Assembly: GCA_019279435.1 (NCBI GenBank)
Contig: JAAALK010000286.1
Coordinates: 25,687,931 to 25,751,930, forward strand
Reading direction: 5' to 3'
Origin: Zizania palustris
Taxonomy: Eukaryota; Streptophyta; Magnoliopsida; Poales; Poaceae
DNA length: 64,000 nucleotides
Shown: piece after piece, positions 30,670-43,531 of the stretch
Layout of the letters: every line of letters begins with the position of its first letter
Numbering within the stretch: position 1 is the stretch's first letter
Position numbers and translations under genes: made by a program
Notes under the pieces: generated by a model
Told to the model about the DNA's origin: nothing
The model's database searches: none
The model's input: only the letters and a program-made list of their open reading frames with translations

Positions 30670-32634
30670 CTGATAGCAAAATTTGGTATTGATGGTCAAA
30701 ATTATCAAAATTGGTATTTTTAGCTGAAAATGTGACTTTATGGCATAGGCCGGTCCAATCGGCCATATGAGCTTGGTCAGATCGGCCCATCGGCCTAGTC
30801 TGAGTTTGACCCCAAAACGACTAATTTCAGGGTATTTTGATCTCTAACTAATTTTTAACGACTGTGCATTAATCAATTTAGAGTAAAGATTAAATCTAGG
30901 AATAACAAGACCACCTCCTATAAATATAGGGGTAAACTCGATTCAAGGGGAGACATCAAATTCCAATTCAATCTAATCTACTACTTGTAGAATTGTTCTT
31001 TTTTTAATCTACTACCTTTTTACCCTAGGGTTATATATAGACCATTTATCTTTGTGGATTTGCGCTGAAAACCTTCGGTCCATTGCGTTGTAATCGCGGT
31101 TATCCTTATCGATTCACTTGTGAATCGTCCGTTTAACCTCTATAACGGGTTTTTATCGATTTTCATTGATAATTCGGTCTCTAGGCTGAATTGCTATTGA
31201 TCTTAAGTGTCTTTCAGGAACCACGACTACTATCTTCATCAATGAGGGCCTCTACATCGACTTAAGATGTCCCCGCGTGCATCGGTGAGTCAGGGTATCC
31301 GCTACCTTGCCTGTCGGTCTGATTGGATTGTGTCGGCACGCGCCGGTCTGACCGGTAGCACAAGGTCAGTCTGACCGTCCGTATCTGATCGGCCTAATTC
31401 CCCACTTGGCCGGTCCAATCAGAACCCCCTTCGTGCCACCGGTCTAACCACTGGTGTACAGTTGGTCTGACCGGCCCACTTGGTCGGTTCGACCGCCTGT
31501 TTCACTTTCGGCCGATTGGTTCACCCTTTCGTGGTGGTGATCTGATTGCCTAGCGACTCCACCCTAAGGTCCCTCATCACGGTCGAGGGTCGTCGGAACG
31601 CGACGTCGACGCCGTGTGACGTTTGGAGTGTTACTTCGAGCGCCTTTACACCTTTGGATCGCTGGATCGATGCCAGTGACGTTTGGTGCTTTGTCAGATG
31701 ATTTTAGCGTCAACACACTTTTTGGCGACTCCACTTGGGAAAGACACGCCAAGTTCAACCATGTCGGCGACGGGTATGACCACCACAACTACATCGACTA
31801 CACCCGTCATGCCGACAAACATGGTGGGGAGCGCAGAGATTGATGACAACAACACCATCCTCCCTACCCTAGAAGATATATCAGGGAGGCAAGGGATGAG
31901 ATCGAGGCCAAGATGAGGGAGCGACACACCATCATGCTCGGGAGCTACACGCCGTCATGCTCGGGGGCTACACCAAGACCCGTGTAGGCTTCGTCAAGTG
32001 CAACTCCAACCTCTCCAACATTTACATGGATAAGGTAACATCACCTCCCCCTCTATCCGTCTTGGACATCGAAAAAAATAGCAGCAACTGTAGATCAAGC
32101 AGTTAGTGCCACATATGCGAATCGTCTAGGGCCTGATGTAGACTCTAGGATGGAGGCAATGTATAGGAGATTTGGCTTTTTCGAGACTGCTTCTCCAACA
32201 TCGATTGTTAGTGTACCCCTGTTCATCACATATTCATCACATATATAGTAGGACCAATGGGAGTACGGGAAAAAATATCGTGAGCACGGCCTCGACATCT
32301 ATGGCCGAGACCCTATTTAATCCCATAGGTCAGAATGTCTCTCATGCCGGCTAGACCGGCGCATGCCATCCCTCGCTACCGACAACAGTCGGTCAGACCA
32401 GCTACCAGGCCAGTTTGATCAGCTACTACACCCTCGGTCAGACCGGCCCCGCCATAGTCTACACGCCACCGCCAGCACCCATGCCGCCTTTGCCCGTGCT
32501 TCCTACTCCTCCTGCTCCTACATACCCGCATAGGCCTAAGAAAATTGCATACCACTAGTCGGCACGAGAGGAGGATAACCGAGAGGAGCTATATGGCCGA
32601 CACGCTGGGATAACTCCACGTGTCTTGCCCCTGC
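30670..32634 (+). mobile_element. TAT-type gypsy relic TAT1: LTR, PBS and gag start
   Basis: The LTR-like stretch (about 30,672 to 31,717; start uncertain) is full of GACCGG/CCGGTC-type motifs (GGTCTGACCGG and variants). It is followed by TTTGGCGACTCCACTTGGGA (31721-31740), a PBS-like sequence recalled from TAT/Ogre elements using Arg tRNA. A gag start follows at 31761 (MSATGMTTTTTSTTP) and is broken after 31916. Gag-like Pro-rich sequence continues to about 32,630, where G3 begins. Confidence 0.6.
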
Positions 32635-35600
32635 TGTGACGCCTGGAATTAATAAATTCAGGACTTTATTGAATTTCCAAGGAAAATCAATAATAACAAG
32701 GTGTTCATCACACGACAACGTACGCACGTCAATCATTCGTGGTTCGCAGACCACATTATTACACAAGTGTAGAAATAAAAGAAACTAATAAAAATAAATC
32801 TTCGAGATGAACATCTCATCTAGGATCGCGTCCTTGACTAGGTCGCTACTCCAGACCATCCTCGTTAATACAAAGCCTCTGAAGGGGGTTTTCAACGGGT
32901 ATGAGTACTAAAGTACTCAACAAGCCATCAAAAATGCAATAATAATGCAGGATAATAACAAAGAGGATAATGGTTTAAAGTGCGGAAAAGTACATTTTTA
33001 TGCTGCAACATTTAATGTAGTCAAGTTTAATTTATTCAGAATAATAAATTATTAATAATGCAATACTTTCTAACTCGAGGAGTACTGGCGGCACTCCTCG
33101 CTCAACAGTCCTTATAAGCCATATCATCATGCAACACTTCATAAGTATAAACTAACTGTGGAATGTCATGCAACCCGCCCTTAACCATGGGCTCGACTTT
33201 TCGAAAAGATTTAGACTCTGATCAGAAGTGTACCAATGTACCCACAAGGCACTTATTCCTGCACACTGCAGTGTGTCCAGATGACCCAAGTCAAAGGAAC
33301 TCATGCCAAAACCTTTAGCATGAAATGCTCCAACCCAATGACACACACTATAGGTTTCGCTGGCACGCCAATGCATTGGACCAACGTCGCGCCCCCTTTT
33401 GTGCCTCATGGTACAAGTCACCCACATGTGCTACTTTCCCCTCTCCACATAGTGCCTCGAGTTGGAACGTCTCATACCTCCAGTTAGGACTTACCCACTA
33501 GACTTGTGGTTGGTACAGAAGTGTTTGCAACGGATCCCACAGACCGGTCCTTATAATGCCCCGGGTGCGACTAACCAATGCCCTCACTTGCACCCGGAAC
33601 CCACCATACTAACTTAATAAACCAAAACTACATAACTAATAGAATTCCAGGGGGAGAGAAATCACAGGGATCATATAATAGAACCAAAGTATCTATGACT
33701 CGTTTTTAAACCTATAGTAGTTGTGTCGATACATTGGACACTATCTAATATTACTATTATTAGGGTGACAAGGAGTTTAGGATCGATAGCATGGCTTGGG
33801 TTTGCACATCAAGGTCGGGGATCTAAATAATTATATTGTAAGGCTTTTGATTTGACTAATGCATTTATAACCTATGGGTTTTAGCGACATTTAATCAAAA
33901 CTGGGTTCAATATGCTCAAAAATGGGTTGGTGACTTGCCTTGTTCTGCAATTGATGAAGGTGGAAGCTCGGGAAAATATTCGGGCTACTCGACGACGTCG
34001 TATTCTTCTAGGAACGCAAAATGAGATTAATAAACAATTAAAAATAATAAAATAAACTGTACAAACATATATATTTTATTGGCTAAACATGTAGAGAATA
34101 AAAAGATAAATTTTCTGGAATTTGAATGGCCAAATTTGGAATTAATTTGAAGAAGATATGAATTTTTGAAGTTTAAAGCAATTTCTGGAATTTATTTTAA
34201 TTTTACGGTGAATCGAGTTCACGGTGAACCAGCGCACTGAGCTGTGAGCCGGACGAACTAGCGACGTTCGATCCAGATTTGGCGGCCATAGTGCGTGCGG
34301 GGGTTTTAAGTGATGATGGACGACTAAGAGCGCCTGGTACTGATTTGCTCAGGATGGACGTCCAGGATTAAACCCATTCACGATATAATCTCGACCGTCT
34401 AATCGTGATCGCGCGGCTGTGGAGGGATCCGACATGGCATGAGATATTTACCTGTGCCGGTCATCTTCTCCGGCGATGGCCGAGGGTGGCGGTGGTCACG
34501 ACGACGACGACGGTGGTCTAAAGCCCTATCTAAGCACGGAAACAGAACGAGGATAGGGATGGGATCTCGATTATACCGGATTTAGGGCTTAGGGGCAGCT
34601 GGACGTGACTAGCGATGAGTGAGGCGGCGGCGTTGCTTCGGTTCGACGGTGACGGTGGTGTTCTAGCATTCTTCCGTACAATTGGAGGCGTGGCCGAGGT
34701 CCGAGATGCTCCGGGGAACACAACGGGGTAGACAGCGGGGTAGAAGGAGGGCTCGGTCGACAGCGAGCGGCGGTCGGAGACAAAACCGAGCAGGTGCACA
34801 AAATGGTGATGCAGAGTGCTTAGGACACGAGGGCTTAAGCGATTCAGGGAGGCTGGAGTGTGGTAAGAGTAAGGTGTTTATAGGTGCCGCCGTTAAGGTG
34901 AATGGCGGGCGCAAAAGGGGGAAACCGAGGAGATAACACACATTAACGCCGATGAGGTTTAACGCGGTGAATTAAGGCAATCCAAGGCTTAACGGTGAGA
35001 GGATCCGAGGGGGAAACATTCACGGGAGTAAGGGGAGTTAAATGGCGGGGGAAATTAAGCCGAAGGATGCCGGCGAAGGCGGATTTAGGAGTTAGGGCGG
35101 CGGCCGGGGATCTCGGGTACGGGGCAATGGCACGGGGAAGATGAAGCTGACAATGTGGGTCCACCGCTCAACGACGGGCGCAGCGTGAGGGAGCAACAGT
35201 CGGCACCGATAGGTGGGCTAGGGCACACGCGTTGAGAGGGGAGGAGGCTGACAGGTGGCCGAGGGGCTCGGGCACGAGGTAGAGGGCGCCGACAGGTGGG
35301 TTCCACCTGTCAGTGAGGGGGCGCGGAGGCAAATGAGCTTGGCCGGCCGACGGAGGGAGAAAAAGGAGGTTTGGGCCCAATGCTATTGAATATTCATTTT
35401 CGAATAAAAATAATTACTGAAAATGCTTTCTAAATTATGAGCCAGTAGCAAAGACTATAAAAATCCATAAAAATTCTCAAAATTGTATCTTGGTCTTAAG
35501 AACATAATATAATTTTCTCAGATCAAGATTATGATTATTTCTATAGATTTGTATTTATTTGGACATTTTCATCTTTATTGAAAATCAAAAATGATTCTTT

Positions 35601-35657
35601 TCGAGAGAAGTTATATTTATTAATTTATTGTTATCTTTGAAAATTAGGGCAGTTACA
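32635..35657 (-). repeat. Gypsy G3 3' LTR (3,023 bp)
   Basis: On the minus strand it runs from TGTAACTGCCC (35657) to GGCGTCACA (32635). It shares with G1 and G2 the CCGGGTGC hairpin, the TCTGATCAGA and CTTTTCGAAAAG palindromes and the two acidic exon blocks (34004-33939 and 32878-32846). Here the exons carry an in-frame TAG and a 1-bp insertion. Confidence 0.9.
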
Positions 35658-35669
35658 ATCCTATCCCCC

Positions 35670-36168
35670 TTAAATAGAATCTCGTTCTCGAGATTCGGAG
35701 AGCTCCTCGACTAACTCAGGGTATTGAGTTTTCAGCTCTTCCTCTTTTTCCCATGTAGCTTCCTCGACGCGGTGGTTACTCCACTGAACTTTGCAGAAGT
35801 GGACTACTCGGCTCCTGGTTATCCTTTCCTTGACTTTTAGGATGTGAACCGCCTTCTCAATATAAGTCAGATCTTCTTGGATGTTGAGCTACTGAAGGTC
35901 TGCCTGCTCGGTGGGTACCCAAAGACACTTCTTCAACTGAAAGACGTGAAACACATCATGCACTCCTGCCAAAGAAGGTGGTAGCCCCAACTGATATGCC
36001 ACTTCTCCTTACCGACAAAGGATCTAAAAGGGTCCAACATAGTGGGGAGCTATCTTTCCTCTCATGTTAAACCTCTGGGTACCTCGGAGGGGAGTGACTC
36101 GAAGATAAACATAATCGCCTTCCTCAAATGCCAAGTGTCTACGTCAGTTTTCGGCATAACTCTTTTGG
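35670..36168 (-). pseudogene. pol: Gypsy G3 pol 3' end (integrase C-terminus and chromodomain)
   Basis: Minus-strand translation gives the conserved integrase tail (LRVTPLRGTQRFNM, LPPSLAGVHDVFHV) and a chromodomain (ERITRSRVVHFCKVQWSNH, then EEATWEKEEELKTQYPEL). It contains substitutions relative to G1, including stops near the KKCL segment. It is cut at 36168 by the TAT insertion. Confidence 0.8.
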
Positions 36169-36172
36169 CGGG

Positions 36173-36614
36173 TGTTGGGGGGAAATACTTCATCTCGAGG
36201 ACCTTCGGGATTACAAGACAAAGACAAATCATAATATCCAAATCTATGGCTTATCTCCTAATAGAAGGGTTAAGGCCAGAGGGGGGGAAATAGCCAGAAG
36301 GATGGGACGTCTACAATGTTTATCTCCTTTGAACACACTTTACCATTATAGCCCTATTCGGGGTACCGAAATAGTTTCCACTATGTCAGTTGTAATTGAG
36401 GGGTAAGAAGGTCTTTTCCTTAGAGTTTTTACCTATAAATACCACCCTTCTCATCCTGTAATAGGCATCGAATATTCAGATATTCAATACACAACTTCGA
36501 ACTACTTTGAGCTATTATCCAATTCGGAGGCTTGAGATAGTACGCTTTCACAAACACTTCGTTTGTTAGTTCTTAAACTTAGAGAACATGTTAGCGTAAT
36601 CCATTGCACCAACA
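36173..36614 (+). repeat. TAT2 5' LTR (442 bp)
   Basis: TGTTGGGGGG...CACCAACA; the ends form the inverted repeat TGTTGG/CCAACA. A TATA-like CCTATAAATACC is near 36430. It is followed by GTTGGCACCGTCCGTGGGG (36615-36633), the PBS; I cannot assign its tRNA with certainty. Confidence 0.8.
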
Positions 36615-37746
36615 GTTGGCACCGTCCGTGGGGAACCTAGTTCTAAAAGCTAGTTCTCTGCCACTGCCTGCATTTCGAAGAGCGCTTGCGGAGGGAGTTT
36701 CGGAGTCTCAAGATTTCGCTCACCCTTCGTCAAGGGGCTTCAAGGTGCAGTTCGAAGGCCTTTCCTCGCCTTCCTCAATCGTTCGAAACCTCCGGTCTTC
36801 TAACCTTAGCTTCGTAAGTCATGCCTCCCAGGCAGAGCCTAGCCACCGATCCTCCCCAAAGGTCCCCTAGGACCCACGGTGCAGGACCCTCAGTCATTCC
36901 CCAAACTCCCGAAGTGGTCATTAGACCTCGAGCAGCCAGAGTTCCTCGGGCAGCTCCTTCGGTGCTTCGAACTGATTATGTCAGTTCCCAAGACCCGGAG
37001 GACCCCTCCGGAGGAAGCGAAGACCTTCCTGAGGATGTAGCTACCCAGGTAGCGCACCTTCAGGAGGAAGTACCAAGATGGAGGTAGGAGGCTGCATATA
37101 GGATTCACCCTAAAGCCATCCCTCCTGCTTCGGAAGTGCATCAAGATGGTGACCCTGGTGATTATCCTGAAGCTCCTCAAGTCCTAGAAGACCCCGAGAA
37201 TGCATCCTTCGACAATGAATCCCCATTGCATTTGGACTTGCAGAAGGTGCCCTTCGATCCCAAGTTCAAAGCATCGAAGTTGCACAAATACTCCGGAGGG
37301 TCTGACCCCAGAGAATTCTCTCGTTCTTACGCCCTTGCAATAGAAGCCACCAGAGGGGTGCGGAATACAATGGCAAAATGTTTCCCCCTCGCGTTGGAAG
37401 GTGTGGCCCTCCGTTGGTTCTAGTCTCTAAAGTCAGGATCAATCAAGTCATGGGAGCACTTGAAAAGGAAATTCGTGAGTAATTTCCAAGGGACGTTCGT
37501 AGCCCTGATGTCTACTGAAAGCCTTTTCCAGGTGAAGCAGCAAGCAGGAGAAACCCTTCGGGAATACTTCACACGCTTCGCCCACACCAAGTCCCAGATA
37601 AAAGGCTTATCTACAAATTCAGTGGTTGATGCGGTGCGCGAAGGTGTTTTAAATCCAAACCTCCTCAGCAAACTTCACCGGAAGCCGGTGTCTTTCATAG
37701 AACAACTAATGGCATACTTTGAACAGTATGCCAAGGCAGAAGAAGG

Positions 37747-37751
37747 CTGCC
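37747..37751 (+). repeat. Target site duplication of gypsy G2 (left)
   Basis: CTGCC, repeated at 60482-60486. Confidence 0.95.
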
Positions 37752-40700
37752 TGTAACACCCCAGAAATAAAAAGGAATTAAAATAAAAGTAAAATAATAT
37801 TAAAAGACATTTCTGAATTTTTATTATTAAAGGAAATCCTAAAAGAGCCCTAATAAAGCCAAACCGGGAGAAATATTCAAAATCTAGACTTGAAAATTTT
37901 ATGAGATAAACTGGAGGCCAAAATATAATTTCAGGAATTTTTACAAATTTTTATCAACAGTGATTCAACCATTAATTAAATATATGAAATTACTGGAATT
38001 ATTTTAAATCATAAAAGCATTTAAAACCTTATTGGGCCTCAACCCCGAATTCGCCCCGAGACCGGCCCAATCCAGCAGCGTGCCACCGACAAGTGGGGCC
38101 AATCTGTCGGCGCCGTTCCCCTCCTCTCTCTCCAAGCCCGGCCTTCTCAATCTGACCGCTCGGCCCCGCCTGTCGGCGCTCTATTTCCCGTCCGCCCACT
38201 GACAGGTGGATCCCACCTTTCAGATTCATCTTCCTCCTGGGCAGGCGATCCCCTTTCCTTTTCCCCGACGATCCCCTTCGGATTTCTTGCCGCCGGCCGC
38301 CCGATCCCGCCCGATCGCCCCCGGATCATCTTCCCCGAGCATCACCGACCCCATTCCATCCATAGCCCACGCGGTTTCGTGATTATGGAAGTATATCCGA
38401 GGATTTGGAAACCTCGCCGGAGAGTTTAGGAACCCTCTCGGTTTCCTCCGATTACCTTGCCATCTAGACGCCGGCACCCTCCTATTTATACCCCTCCGGC
38501 CACCGCTCACTGCCCACACCTCCTTAGCGCAAGCCATCGCTTTCCAGAGCCCCTCCGTGAAGCTTTCGGCCTTTGGCTCTGCTCCACCTCCGGCGAGCCA
38601 TCGCCGTCGATCCCGGCCCCCATCGCCCTAGCCACCGCCATCGTCGGGTCCGCCGTCGCCCGCCCGTCCTTGGCCACGCCTCCAACGGCCATGAGGACCG
38701 TCGGACCACCGTCGCCGTCAAGCTCCCAAAGGCCCCTCACCGTCTACCCTCGCCGCCGGTCACCTCCGGACCTCCTTCTTCGCCGTCGAAGGTACGATCA
38801 TGACCGCCCTCCCCTCCTCGTCCCATTTTTGCCGATAGCTAGGTCCCTAGGCGCTCGCCGCCACCGTCGCCGTCGCACCCGAGGCCGCCGTCGCCGGAGA
38901 TGAAGGGGGTACGCGCCCCCTTACGTCGTGCCGTGCCGGATCGCGCCGCGACCGCACGATCACGATCGGAGGGCTAGGATTAAATCCCTTCGGGATTTAA
39001 TCTGGGCCCTCAGATCTGGTCAAAGGGGTATCGAGGCCTCTCGGCCGTCGATCGCCATTTAAAACCTCCGAGCGATCTCAGGCATCCATGCGTACCCGTT
39101 CACTCGGTTTCAATCGCAGCTGTCCATTTTCATTTAACCGTTCCAGCTCGCGCCTGGCCGCTTGATCCAGATCGGTCCGGTCCACGTGCACAGTGCGCCT
39201 GTCCACCGTGGGCCTGGCTCATAGTGGACTAGAGCCCATTTTCCAGATTAAATAAAATTCCAGAAATTGTTTAAACTTTGAAAATTCATAACTTGCTCAT
39301 TTTAACTCCAAATTTCACCATTCAAATTTTGTTAAATTCAACAATTTATTCTCTACACATTAATGCCATAAAAACAGTATGTTACTTTGGCACAAAATGA
39401 TCTTAGCAATTAAATGAATAAAAACCCCTTAGGGATAAATTAATAATTCAGGAAATAAATTAGAAAAAACACCTAAAATGTAAATTTTAATGATATTAAA
39501 TAACCTCAATACAATAAAGCTCAATTCACATATTTAAACCACAAAACTTGTTTGCTTATGTTTTGTGATGATTTATTGAAATACGTTGTTTATTTTTCCG
39601 TATCGAGAAGACTACGAGTTCGTCGAGGAGCCGAAATTCTATCCCGAGGTTCCTCCATCCCCATTCGCTGATCAAGGCAAGTCATCGACCACCCCTGTGG
39701 AAATAGTTGATCATCATTGAGCCCATGTTTTATTAAATTATCGCTATAACTCATAGGTTAATATTGCATTAGTCCAATACCAAGCCCTACACTTATATTT
39801 ATTAGATCCCCGTCCTGGTGTGCAAACCCAAGCCATGCTTATTGAGCCTTAACTCCTTGTCACTCTACTATAAAAATATTAGCTAGTGCCCAATGTACCG
39901 GCACAACTGCTATAGGATAAAAAGAATGAGTCGTAGATAGCTGGATTCTGTATATGAATTTGCTCGTTATTCTCGTCTCTGGACTCTGTTGGAGTTGGCT
40001 AGGTTATAAGTATGGTGGGTTCCGGGTGCAAGCTTGGGCATTGGTTGGTCGCACCCGGGGCACTATAAGGACCGGTCTGTGGGATCTGTTGCAAAGCACT
40101 TCCGTACCAACCACAAGTCTAATGGGTAAGTTTTAACTGGAAGTATGGAATACTCCGACTCAATGCACCATAGTGGAGGGGGCAAGGGGCAAGCCTGCGG
40201 GCGACTTGTACCTACGAGGCTCAAGGGGGGGTATGGTGGGGCTCCGACGCGTCGGGACACTATATGAAACCTATAAGAGGGTGTTGTCGGGTCGAGGAGG
40301 ACCATATGGAAGGTTTTGGCACGAGTTCCCGTGAAATGGGTAATCTCGTTACACTTTGGTGTAGGTGATGAGTGCGTCCCTTGTGGGTACAGTGGTACAT
40401 ATCTGATCAGAGTAATTTAATCTTTTTGAAAAGCTGAGCCCACGGTCAAGGGCGGTTTGTGTAACTACTCGCAGTTAGTTCACAATTGTTTGAATGGTTG
40501 AGTTATTCATGGCATGTAAGGACTGTTGAGCGAGGTGGGGCTGACTGTACCCCTCGAGTTAGAAGATGATGATGCATACACATGTTTGCGTTTCAGTACT
40601 AATAAATTGTTCACATTTAATGCTTTACAATTATGCTTCTTCCGCAAAATAAGCCACTATCTCCTTTGTTATTATCTTGCATTATATTTGCATTCGGTGG

Positions 40701-40995
40701 CTTGCTGAGTACATCTGTACTCACCCCGTTGACTTACACCATCAGAGCCCGTCTACTACGAGGAGGATGAAGGTCTGGAGTAGCGACCCAGTCAAGGCGA
40801 GACTGGAAGGAGGCGTTCATCTAGGACCCTTGATTTTATTAGTTTCTCTTCACTTTCATTCACTTTTGTATTAATGCGGTCTACGAACCGTGAATGATTG
40901 CCCGTAATGTACGTGGTCGCATGATGAACGTCTTGTTTTATTGATTTTCTATGGAATTTCAATAAAGTCCTGATTTATTAAATCGGGGCGTGACA
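37752..40995 (+). repeat. Gypsy G2 5' LTR (3,244 bp)
   Basis: TGTAACACCCC...GGGGCGTGACA. TATA-like TATTTATA near 38486. It contains the conserved exon blocks (39611-39676, 40746-40783), the CCGGGTGC hairpin near 40021-40060 and the TCTGATCAGA palindrome near 40395. Confidence 0.95.
39611..40783 (+). other. Candidate spliced acidic ORF in the G2 5' LTR
   Basis: Exon a 39611-39676 (66 nt, after AGAAG and before GCAAGT) and exon b 40746-40783 (after CCATCAG, ending in TAG). The phase matches that in G1: EEP...PEVPPSPFADQ joined to EPVYYEEDEGLE. Exon b is 6 nt longer than in G1, keeping the frame. A second copy is at 59094-59159 and 60232-60269. Differences from G1 fall mostly on third codon positions or are Tyr/Phe swaps. 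Confidence 0.45.
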
Positions 40996-41654
40996 AGATG
41001 GTATCAGAGCCGACTTGACTGTAGGAAGCCAAACAGACCTAAACTTAGGATTTATATTAACCATAATTTCTTACAAAAATTACTTAATTTCTCATCTTCA
41101 GAGATTTTCACAAAAATTTTCTCTCTTTTGTAGATGCCGGTCCGTACCATGAACGGGAACCTTCGCGACGAGGCCGATTTCATCCGCGAGTTGCACATGC
41201 TAGTTGGATTCCTCGGATTTGAGCACGAGCCGATGTACCATGGTGTCTTCCCCGACGAGGAAGAAAGCTACTACGAGGTTACCATCGTCGTCCAGCCTTC
41301 TCCACAGACGGCCCACACCTATCGAGGAGGAGGACCTACTTTCTTGGTTGCCAGCCAGCGCACCGCTCTCCAGGCCCTCACCGAGCTCCGGATGATCTAC
41401 GACAGTGAGCTCTACGACACGGACTATCGCTTCGTACCTCTTCATACCCCAGGGAGTCCACACAGTGACTACGTCAGCACCCTCTCCCAGCGTCACTCTT
41501 CGGTTGGACATACAGTGCGCCTGTTGAAGGCAATGGATGAGCTCCACTATGAGGCACTGCAGGATGCCAACGGACAGCGCGATACGATCGCCTTTTACCG
41601 ACACTCTTCTGAGGATCTGAACCGCGAGAACAGAGATCTTCATCGCCGCATCCA

Positions 41655-41659
41655 GCAGG
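41655..41659 (+). repeat. Target site duplication of Sirevirus B (left)
   Basis: GCAGG, repeated at 52722-52726. Confidence 0.95.
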
Positions 41660-43466
41660 TGAGGAGCCATGCTGAATAGCGTGGGCCTCATGGCTCCAGA
41701 AGTGATGAGTCATTGTCAACGATAGTCAAAGAGGACAAAAGAAGAAGAGATCTGCTGTTTCATGGGCCGCGTGTGACTCAGGTACACGGGCAGCGAGCGA
41801 CTGTTGGGCAGAGGAGGCTTTGTCAGTTTCGGCGCAAAACTGACAACCATTGATCTTGTATCCGACTGTCCAGAAGAGAAGACGTAGTCGCTACGAAAAC
41901 TTAGCTTCCGAATAAGTCATCTGTATCTCTAGGCCCACAGTCAGTCAGTCGTGTCTGTAAAAATTCCTAAGGGCAGTAGAGTCTTTTCCTTTATTTCTGC
42001 GTCTGTAAAACCCTAAGGGGCTGGTAGAATATTCCTAGTGTAGTGCAGCCTATAAATAGGGCCCCAATCCCTAGGGTTTGGATTACCCTTCTAGAAATCA
42101 CTTTTTCCATCATTCCTTGGGTCATCTTTGTTTCCTGCACACTCTCTTTCTTTCCTGTTTCTGTGCGCCGCCAGGGGCTTGTTTCCTGCCTGCATTCATT
42201 TTGTTCTTCATTAATGCAGTGAGATTTTGGTTCTCTGTTGAGTGCGAGGTGTGCATTTAGTTTTGTGGATCTAAATCTTTGTGTACCGTGTGCAATTTCT
42301 ATTCACTGTTGGGTACTCTGTTGGCTGTGTTCTTCGTGCTAGGAGTACTAGTTCTTGCTGTTGCAAGTAGTACTACTATACTGTAGCAACAGTACTCTGT
42401 GCCAGCTTTTTACTTTCTACTGCTCAGCTTTTTGATCGAAGTAGACAGTCCCTAGCAACTTTTCTGTCTGTTTTCTGGCGAAGCCATCCACTCTGTTCGA
42501 AGCCCCTCAACTCCGTGAGGCAGGCTTCGATCTGACTTTCTCGAAGGTTTCGGTCGAACTTTGAACTTCGTTCTGTGTCCTGAGCTGCTAGCTGCGAAGT
42601 ACTTTTTGAACAGACATCGTCGCATACTTCGAACGACAGTGCGAAGGTACTCCGCCTCGAGCTCTTCGAAGTCCACACTTCGATAGGTTTCGAAGTTGGC
42701 TTCGAGGCTTGTCGTTCTGTTAGGCTTCGCTTTGGTTTCCTTGTTGCGTGCCAGCTTTCGTTTATCTTTTCGAAGCTTGCTCTTTTCGAAGGTAGAGTGT
42801 AGGCTTCGAATTTGGTGCCTCTGTCGTGTGACAGGCTTCGCTTCTTAGTTCGAAGTTTGTTCGTCTGTGTGTTGCATTTGAAGTTTTCTGTTCGAAGATT
42901 TTTTCTTCAAAGTACCTGGTTCGAAGCTGTGTTCGAAGTCTTGCCTTCGGAGTACATACTTCGAAGCAGGCTCCGACTTTCTCATACTTCGCTTCGAATC
43001 ATACTTTGATTCCTACCTTCGGCATTTTCACAACACCTTCGATAGACTTCGACTACCACCTCCGAACCAGACTTCAACCAGCGAAGTAGACCTCGACCTC
43101 CGAAGCAGGCTTCGGCCAGTGAAGCAGGCTTCGACTTGCGAAGCAGGCTTCGCCGAGTTCCTAACAGGAGACAAATCTGAACAGTAACTTCTCATCTCAC
43201 TTTATATATACTTAGATCATTTCATTGAGAAGTCTAGCCTGACTTGTCTAGTATGCTTAGTCCATCTGCCTAGTTGCACTGTTTTGGTATTTCTCTGTTT
43301 AACCTCAATTGCTTCTAGGCTAGATAACTTTAGACTTAGGCTATCTGTTTATTTTTTGCTGCTTAGTCTTTAGAGGTGCGTTGGGTATTTGGAACAGGCC
43401 ATTGATTCGAAAGAATTTTTAAGGCGCCCATTCACCCCCCCTATGGTCGCTACTTTCGGTCCTACA
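41660..43466 (+). repeat. Sirevirus B 5' LTR (1,807 bp)
   Basis: TGAGGAGCC...CCTACA; TATA at 42051-42058. It lacks 172 bp present in the 3' LTR; the deletion lies between two copies of GGAGGCT. It contains the same dense TTCGAA array as copy A (about 42490-43150). Confidence 0.95.
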
Positions 43467-43480
43467 AGTGGTATCAGAGC
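43467..43480 (+). other. Primer binding site, Sirevirus B
   Basis: AGTGGTATCAGAGC, complementary to initiator Met tRNA; directly adjacent to the LTR. Identical in copy D. Confidence 0.92.
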
Positions 43481-43531
43481 GAGGTTAGGGTTTTTCCATA
43501 CCTTAACCGGTTCTAAACCCCAGTAGTGACC

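Larger units (their letters stand above)
32635..36172 (-). mobile_element. Gypsy G3 (reverse strand), 3' part, Tekay/Del type
   Basis: Reverse-strand relative of G1 and G2: 3' LTR 32635-35657, then PPT, hairpin and the pol 3' end up to about 36168, where the 36173 TAT LTR starts. The rest (gag, most of pol, 5' LTR) is expected beyond position 64,000 because the TAT element interrupts it. Left target site candidate: CCTGC (32630-32634), abutting TAT1. Confidence 0.85.
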